Below the pieces are notes generated by a model that saw only the letters and a list, made by a program, of their open reading frames with translations, ran no database searches and was not told where the DNA came from. The position numbers and the translations under genes are program-made. Below, one piece after another: positions 60,401-64,000 of a DNA stretch of 64,000 nucleotides. Numbering within the stretch: position 1 is the first letter of the stretch; the number at the start of each line of letters is the position of its first letter. The stretch is from Oncomelania hupensis (lineage: Eukaryota; Mollusca; Gastropoda; Littorinimorpha; Pomatiopsidae), in assembly GCA_036898135.1 (NCBI GenBank), contig CM072512.1, forward strand, positions 24,751,424-24,815,423, given 5' to 3'.

Positions 60401-60807
60401 ACGAAGAATACAAAGCATGGAGATGAGGTGCTACAGAAGACTTCTGTGCATTTCCTATACCCAACACATCACCAACGTTGAAGTCCGACAGACCATCACA
60501 CAAGCCATTGGACAACACGATGACCTGCTCACAGTGGTGAAGAAACGGAAACTCCGATGGTATGGCCACGTCACCAGATCATCAGGCCTTGCAAAGACCA
60601 TTCTGCAAGGCACAGTGCAAGGAGGTAGAAGAAGGGGGAGACCGAAAAAGAGGTGGGAGGACAACATTCGAGAATGGACTGGTTTGACACTGAGCGAAGC
60701 CATGAGGGCTGCTGAGGACAGAGAAAGATGGAGTATGCTGGTTAAGCGATCATCTGTGGTGCCCCTACGACCTTCGGGTTATGGGACAGGATAGGATAGG
60801 ATAGGAT
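57452..60807 (+). mobile_element. Full-length RTE-like LINE retrotransposon
   Basis: Non-LTR element with a 5' leader (GTCGTAAGAGGCGACTAA at about 57500), one long ORF and a 3' end in tandem GGATA units immediately after the stop. It lies antisense to WDR90, in the intron upstream of the exon 57191-57280 or beyond. ATTATTT occurs near both edges but not cleanly abutting, so the target duplication is undecided. Four shorter copies of the same family occur in this window. The intact ORF and fresh tail suggest recent insertion. Confidence 0.9.
57687..60794 (+). CDS. LINE endonuclease / reverse transcriptase polyprotein
   Basis: 1035 residues, uninterrupted. An apurinic-type endonuclease domain spans about 62-310, with GTWNVRTL (67-74), Glu99, DWNAKV (205-210) and GSDHD (301-305), the expected catalytic positions. 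The reverse transcriptase follows at about 530-830 with NYRTISL, QAGFMAGRST, FIDFKKAFD, GVRQGC and the active-site FADD at 771-774. The C-terminus has the RWYGHV and RGRPKKRWED motifs frequent in RTE-like and related elements often annotated as craniofacial development protein 2-like. There is no separate ORF1, in line with RTE-type elements. The protein would nick DNA and copy its own RNA at the break. The first Met may be 57687 or the Met pair about 14 residues later. All visible catalytic residues are present; the clade is inferred. Confidence 0.93.
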   Translation: MGPARSFLPKTHYMMTQSTNSIPDRSSPGPSPGTRTAPSVGHQDGGVKYATDGQYSKIRTRNNIVIGTWNVRTLTAEGKLEELAHELDHYRWNVLGISELRWKGLGETTTDKGHKLYFSGRDDRHEHGVGFLVHKNILATVMGCRPVSSRLITIRLRATPFNITIIQAYAPTSDYKDSEVEDFYENIQAVLDQVPKKDIVIVQGDWNAKVGQDAHRNWGDTCGPHCNNETNDRGLRLLEFARYNNLVLANTLGLHKKSRRWTWHSPGGEHHNQIDYIMVKKRFRSSINIGRTRTFPGADIGSDHDLVMMSFRLHLKRVNTAKCTRLKFDLDKLQDPEVAKIFQATIGGKFAPLLILGAGEVDVNTMTNTFNSAVTDAATEILGKHRPKKKPWITPKLLDLCDKRRELKKKKNTSQGADVYRKINNDIRKGMRTAKENWIEDQCQEIENNLNKNNSKKAYQTVKRLTSVKQPKVSTIQSKSGICLTEEQEVLDRWTEYCSDLYNHTPNGDPSVLACPESREEEEILPILREEVEAAVQSLKKGKSAGVDNIPAELLQAGGEAMTDALTTICNKIWQSGEWPTPWTQSLVITLPKKGNLQECENYRTISLISHPSKVLLKIILNRLKPQAEQIIAEEQAGFMAGRSTTEQIFNLRIICEKYLQHQQHLYHVFIDFKKAFDRVWHAALWATMKVYNISPKIIEVIKSLYDKATSAVLHNSVIGNWFRTTIGVRQGCLLSPTLFNIFLERIMSDALADHEGTVSIGGRAISNLRFADDIDGLAGEEQELEQLVQRLDTTSRAYGMEISSEKTKMMTNNTNGINTDIKVQGQSLNTVHSFKYLGAIVSDNGSRQEVLSRIAQTTAALTRLKPIWKDRTISLHSKVRLLRSLVISIFLYACEAWTLTADLQRRIQSMEMRCYRRLLCISYTQHITNVEVRQTITQAIGQHDDLLTVVKKRKLRWYGHVTRSSGLAKTILQGTVQGGRRRGRPKKRWEDNIREWTGLTLSEAMRAAEDRERWSMLVKRSSVVPLRPSGYGTG

Positions 60808-60887
60808 TATTTCTGAACAGAACCTATTAATCCTCAATCCACTGAAAATGTTAAATTCATGGAAACATATCTTGCACATCTTGATGG

Positions 60888-60924
<37 letters not shown>

Positions 60925-61019
60925 AATGATGATAATGATACATGGTGTAATCTTGAATAGTGCCTGTATCCATGAATAAAGTTCATGCTCTTTCGGTTTG
61001 AGAAAAAAAAAAAACGCTC
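60808..61019. other. Non-coding stretch with GAT microsatellite
   Basis: Includes a (GAT)n/(GATAAT)n run at about 60884-60938. Nothing else recognised. Confidence 0.7.
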
Positions 61020-61217
61020 TTGACTCACATGCATAGCAATGTGAGTCTATGTATTAACCGCCCCCAAAATGTTTCCAGATTTTAGCAAATCTGTGAGAAA
61101 TGAGCCCTAAATTGTCTGAAATGACATTTAAAAAAAAATTTTTTGTTTGTTGTCCACCCATCGGTCTGTACCCTGTTTGCTGTCTGGACATGCAAAACTT
61201 GCATTGCATTACATTAC

Positions 61218-61575
61218 ATTACATGGTTATTGCTTTAGGTCCAGCAGATTCTTCCGAGCCAAATCAGGACCAGAGAAGTGAAAGAGGACTCACCCCTGAT
61301 CAGCATAAAAGATCTGCCGAAACAACCCTACTGGTAACACTGAAGGCAATCTACCAGCCGGTCACTTTACAATAAAGACATCCCACGCAGGGGACGCTGA
61401 GGCTATACTCTACTTTATCGAACCCCCGTTTACAAAAACAAAATAGAATACAAACATCATTATACAATATCAACAAAGCACATGCATATAAAATGCCTAC
61501 AGTGCCAAATAATAACATCATAGGAAGCCCCAGTGATCATATAGCAGAAAAGCATCCAATATTCCCAAGCTGATC
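61218..61575 (-). mobile_element. Retroposon-like element, second copy (inverted)
   Basis: Inverted relative of 28078-28435, preceded by a CATTA/ACATT simple repeat (61203-61222). Shared words include CATCCCACGCAGGGGACGC. I could not define a target duplication here. Confidence 0.75.
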
Positions 61576-61875
61576 CAACAGACCTCACACACAAATGAGG
61601 AGTTTTGTCCCAGAAGAGTTTTCCAGAAAAAAGGTAGATGACTGGTCTAGCGAAGAAGAAGATAGTATAGAAGATTGATAGAACAAAATAGGAATGAGAA
61701 AGAACAAAAGAGAAAGACAGTGACAGTGCGAATTTAAAGCACTACATTTTCAGAAAGTGGGGATACTATTTATACTGAAACCCCCGGCACCCCCACTGGG
61801 GGGCAAAAATTGCAAGTGGATTAATATCTCAGAACCTATTTCAACTATCACAACCAAACTTGGTAAGATGGTGTA

Positions 61876-63177
61876 CAGGGTTCGTACAGAACAATTAAGC
61901 AAAATTCAAGAACTTTTCAAGTACTTTCAAGACCCATAAATTCAAAATTCAAGAACCCATTCGCGGGCTTGTTTTTAGTTATACCGTGACTTATTATCCA
62001 TCTTATGTATTAATTACTTGTTCTCATGTTATAAATCATGATGTTTTGGCTGTTTTTTTTTGTTTTGTTTTTTTTTTGTTATCTGCAGTGAACAAACAGA
62101 GAAAGTATTTAATTATGACATTTTGGGGACAAAAACATTCTTCAATCAAAAGAAATTTTAATTATTTTATACATGTGGTTTATGACTAGTATAGTTATGA
62201 CTAAAGTAATAATTTAAAACAAAGAATCTTAATGATGCACATCTTTGCATAGGCTGTCATAAATGATTCATTCAATCAGTCAACAGGCACTGACTTTTCA
62301 CTTTGCTTCTTTCTCTTTAATACTTTTTCAAGATTCTGAGCCTCTGCCTGCAGTTCTTTGGCTCTTTTTCTAAGTGCATTCGACTCCAGCAAAAGAGACA
62401 TCTTCTTCTCTGCCGCCGCCTCTGCAAGTCTGTCTGCAGACTCCTGCAAGCTGTTATAATCGTCGAAAAGTCTCTGCCTCTTGCTTTTCATGTCGGACAG
62501 CTCTGCCTCCTCAGCTTTCCTCTTCTTTGAGATTCTTTGTACCTCCTCGTGCTTCTTCTGGTCATCAAGATACTCTTGATATTTGACTCTTGCAGAGCTG
62601 TGTAGCTCAGCATCTCCTTGGACACATGTACATTTTCTGCACCACCGACATCACGAACGGGTTGAATGACAATTCTCCTTGCTTTCAGCATATCCCCCCA
62701 CATGATGAACACTTCGCTCCGTGCTTGTTCTTTGGATCTTCTTGTAGCCAAGACCTGTAGAGTTCGTGCTCAAGCCATCGCTTATTAAAATGGCATTTTC
62801 CGCTAGGCATCTTGATCTTTGCAACATCAACCCAACTTCATAACCGTGAAGATGAAACCGTGAAGATTCTTTGACTTAGAAAATAACACCGGCAGTTGCC
62901 TGGATTGATGAATGGACCACTTCCGACTTCCGGTATAAGCGAAAGTACAAACCGCCGAGTATTTACCAATTTAATTTTATTGTTATTAGTTCGTGATTTG
63001 TTGGTGGTTGTTGTTTTTATTAGTGACTGAAAATTTCTTGTCTTCCTTCTGTCAAAATTCAAGAACTTTCAAGAACTACAGACACATTTGCTGATTTTTA
63101 AGAATTTTCAAGGGTCTTGAAAATGAAAATTATTTTTCCAGTATTTTCAAGAGTATTCAAGTCTTGTACGAACCCTG
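61876..63177 (-). mobile_element. TIR element with decayed zinc-finger/coiled-coil ORF
   Basis: Ends are CAGGGTTCGTACA and TGTACGAACCCTG, an exact 13-bp inverted pair, flanked by GTGTA on both sides (about 61871-61875 and 63178-63182). Subterminal regions are full of TTCAAGAACTTTTCAAG-like words. On the minus strand a start at 62810 gives MPSGKCHFNKRWLEHELYRS and a CxxC pair (KCSSCGG), the N-terminal pattern of zinc fingers in hAT-like or related transposase proteins. It stops after 41 residues. In other frames the sequence continues with a charged coiled-coil (62580-62276) ending in KRKKQSEKSVPVD. It has no visible transposase catalytic core. Superfamily not decided. Confidence 0.75.
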
Positions 63178-63920
63178 GTGTATATCCATGAGACCTCATA
63201 AATGATCAGTGAATGAATGGCTTCATTTCAAGGTCAAGGTCACAACATCAACAAATGTTAGTCAAAAAAAAATTCACATAATTTCACTTAAAAAAAAAAA
63301 AGTTATTAATATTGAACTTATGATTCTTTTATGAATGATAGATATCAATGAGACGCGCATCCAATGCACATTGGGTCAACCTCACTCCTAGATCAAAGTC
63401 ACTGTAGCTGTCCAAAGTCAATTAGTATAGATACTCTGAAGTCGCCTTGACCTTAACCTATGAGATATAAAGTTCAAATTTGTATTTAGAGATGATAGAT
63501 TAATTTTTTATATATGTTCCGTTTTTGCGTTTAGGCCTAGCAAAAACATACAAAAAATAGGTAATTGTACAGTGGAATGGCTCTATTTAACCCATAGTGT
63601 ACAACAACATTTGGTTATTTGATCATACATGAGCATGAGATGTCACATGAAGGTCAAGGTCATTCCAAGATCACTGTTTTTTTGGCATAATACAACTTTG
63701 GCTAAGTTTATTTGATATTACATGAGTGCATTTGGAGCCAGAGGTCAAGATCATCTCAAGGTCAAGAGCATAGAAAGGTCAAAGTCAGTATTACTTTGCA
63801 TTTTAATGCCACTGTTTCATTTTGTTTGTTTTTCTGGACAGTCATTTTCATGTTAAATGTTACAAGTTCCACAAGGAGCATGTGAGTCATATGGGCTGAG
63901 CTTTGCCTTTCTAGTTTAGT

Positions 63921-64000
63921 CTTTTACTGCCCAAAATCAAAACAAACACACAGAAAAACTTCAGGAAACTGGTAATGTCGCAAAACCCAACAAGATAATT
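63921..64000. other. Window end, non-coding
   Basis: Nothing recognised; presumably still within a WDR90 intron. Confidence 0.4.

Larger units (their letters stand above)
61020..63920 (+). repeat. Interspersed repeat rich in AAGGTCA words, copy 3, interrupted
   Basis: Begins GACTCACATGCATAGCAATG like the other copies and ends near CATGTGAGTCATATGGG and CTTTCTAGTT. Two insertions split it: a copy of the 28-kb retroposon family (about 61218-61575) and a TIR element (61876-63177). The part 61576-61810 is unassigned. AAGGTCAAGGTCA words occur near 63227, 63652 and 63757. Confidence 0.75.

Noticed and set aside
57452..60807. Host craniofacial development protein 2 gene
   Set aside because: The endonuclease plus FADD reverse transcriptase and multiple truncated copies show it is a LINE.

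Overview
This is an intron-rich animal nuclear genome window. It has GT-AG introns of hundreds to thousands of bases, A+T-rich non-coding DNA, many microsatellites, several LINE copies and DNA-transposon remnants. The gene structures and the repeats (a LINE family ending in GGATA tails, and repeats full of AAGGTCA words) suggest a spiralian, most likely a mollusc and perhaps a marine gastropod. That placement is inference; no species-diagnostic sequence was identified.

Layout. (1) 533-28990, plus strand: the 3' part of a giant cytoskeletal gene. Two huge acidic exons (about 9.8 kb and 7.9 kb) and five small exons encode over 6,000 residues of low-complexity, repeat-rich tail ending at a stop at 28988-28990. 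The best match is a giant neuronal ankyrin (ANK2/ANK3/UNC-44 type); the ankyrin repeats and death domain would lie upstream of the window. The reading frame breaks at five places in the two giant exons, and a 500-N assembly gap sits inside the repeat array. (2) 33095-34099, minus strand: a two-exon FAM241B gene (small single-pass membrane protein). (3) 35249-43717, plus strand: a nearly complete BRAT1 gene with 10-11 exons, head to head with FAM241B. (4) 47427-57280, minus strand: the eight last exons of WDR90 (POC16 homologue, WD40 repeats), tail to tail with BRAT1. (5) 57452-60807, plus strand: a full-length RTE-like LINE with an uninterrupted 1035-residue endonuclease/reverse transcriptase ORF, antisense within a WDR90 intron. 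(6) 61-64 kb: nested repeats, including a TIR-bounded element carrying a decayed zinc-finger/coiled-coil ORF.

The four host genes look like unrelated neighbours, not a pathway. The accessory interest is in the repeats: four truncated copies of the LINE, two of them split by later DNA-transposon insertions; two TIR elements each flanked by exact 6-bp target duplications; a PIF/Harbinger-like remnant with perfect 15-bp TIRs; a six-unit 125-bp satellite; a retroposon copy with a 15-bp target duplication; and partial exon duplications inside BRAT1 and WDR90. I found no tRNA, rRNA or CRISPR array. No single novel system stands out. The most unusual coding feature is the giant acidic tail with its fast-evolving internal repeats.
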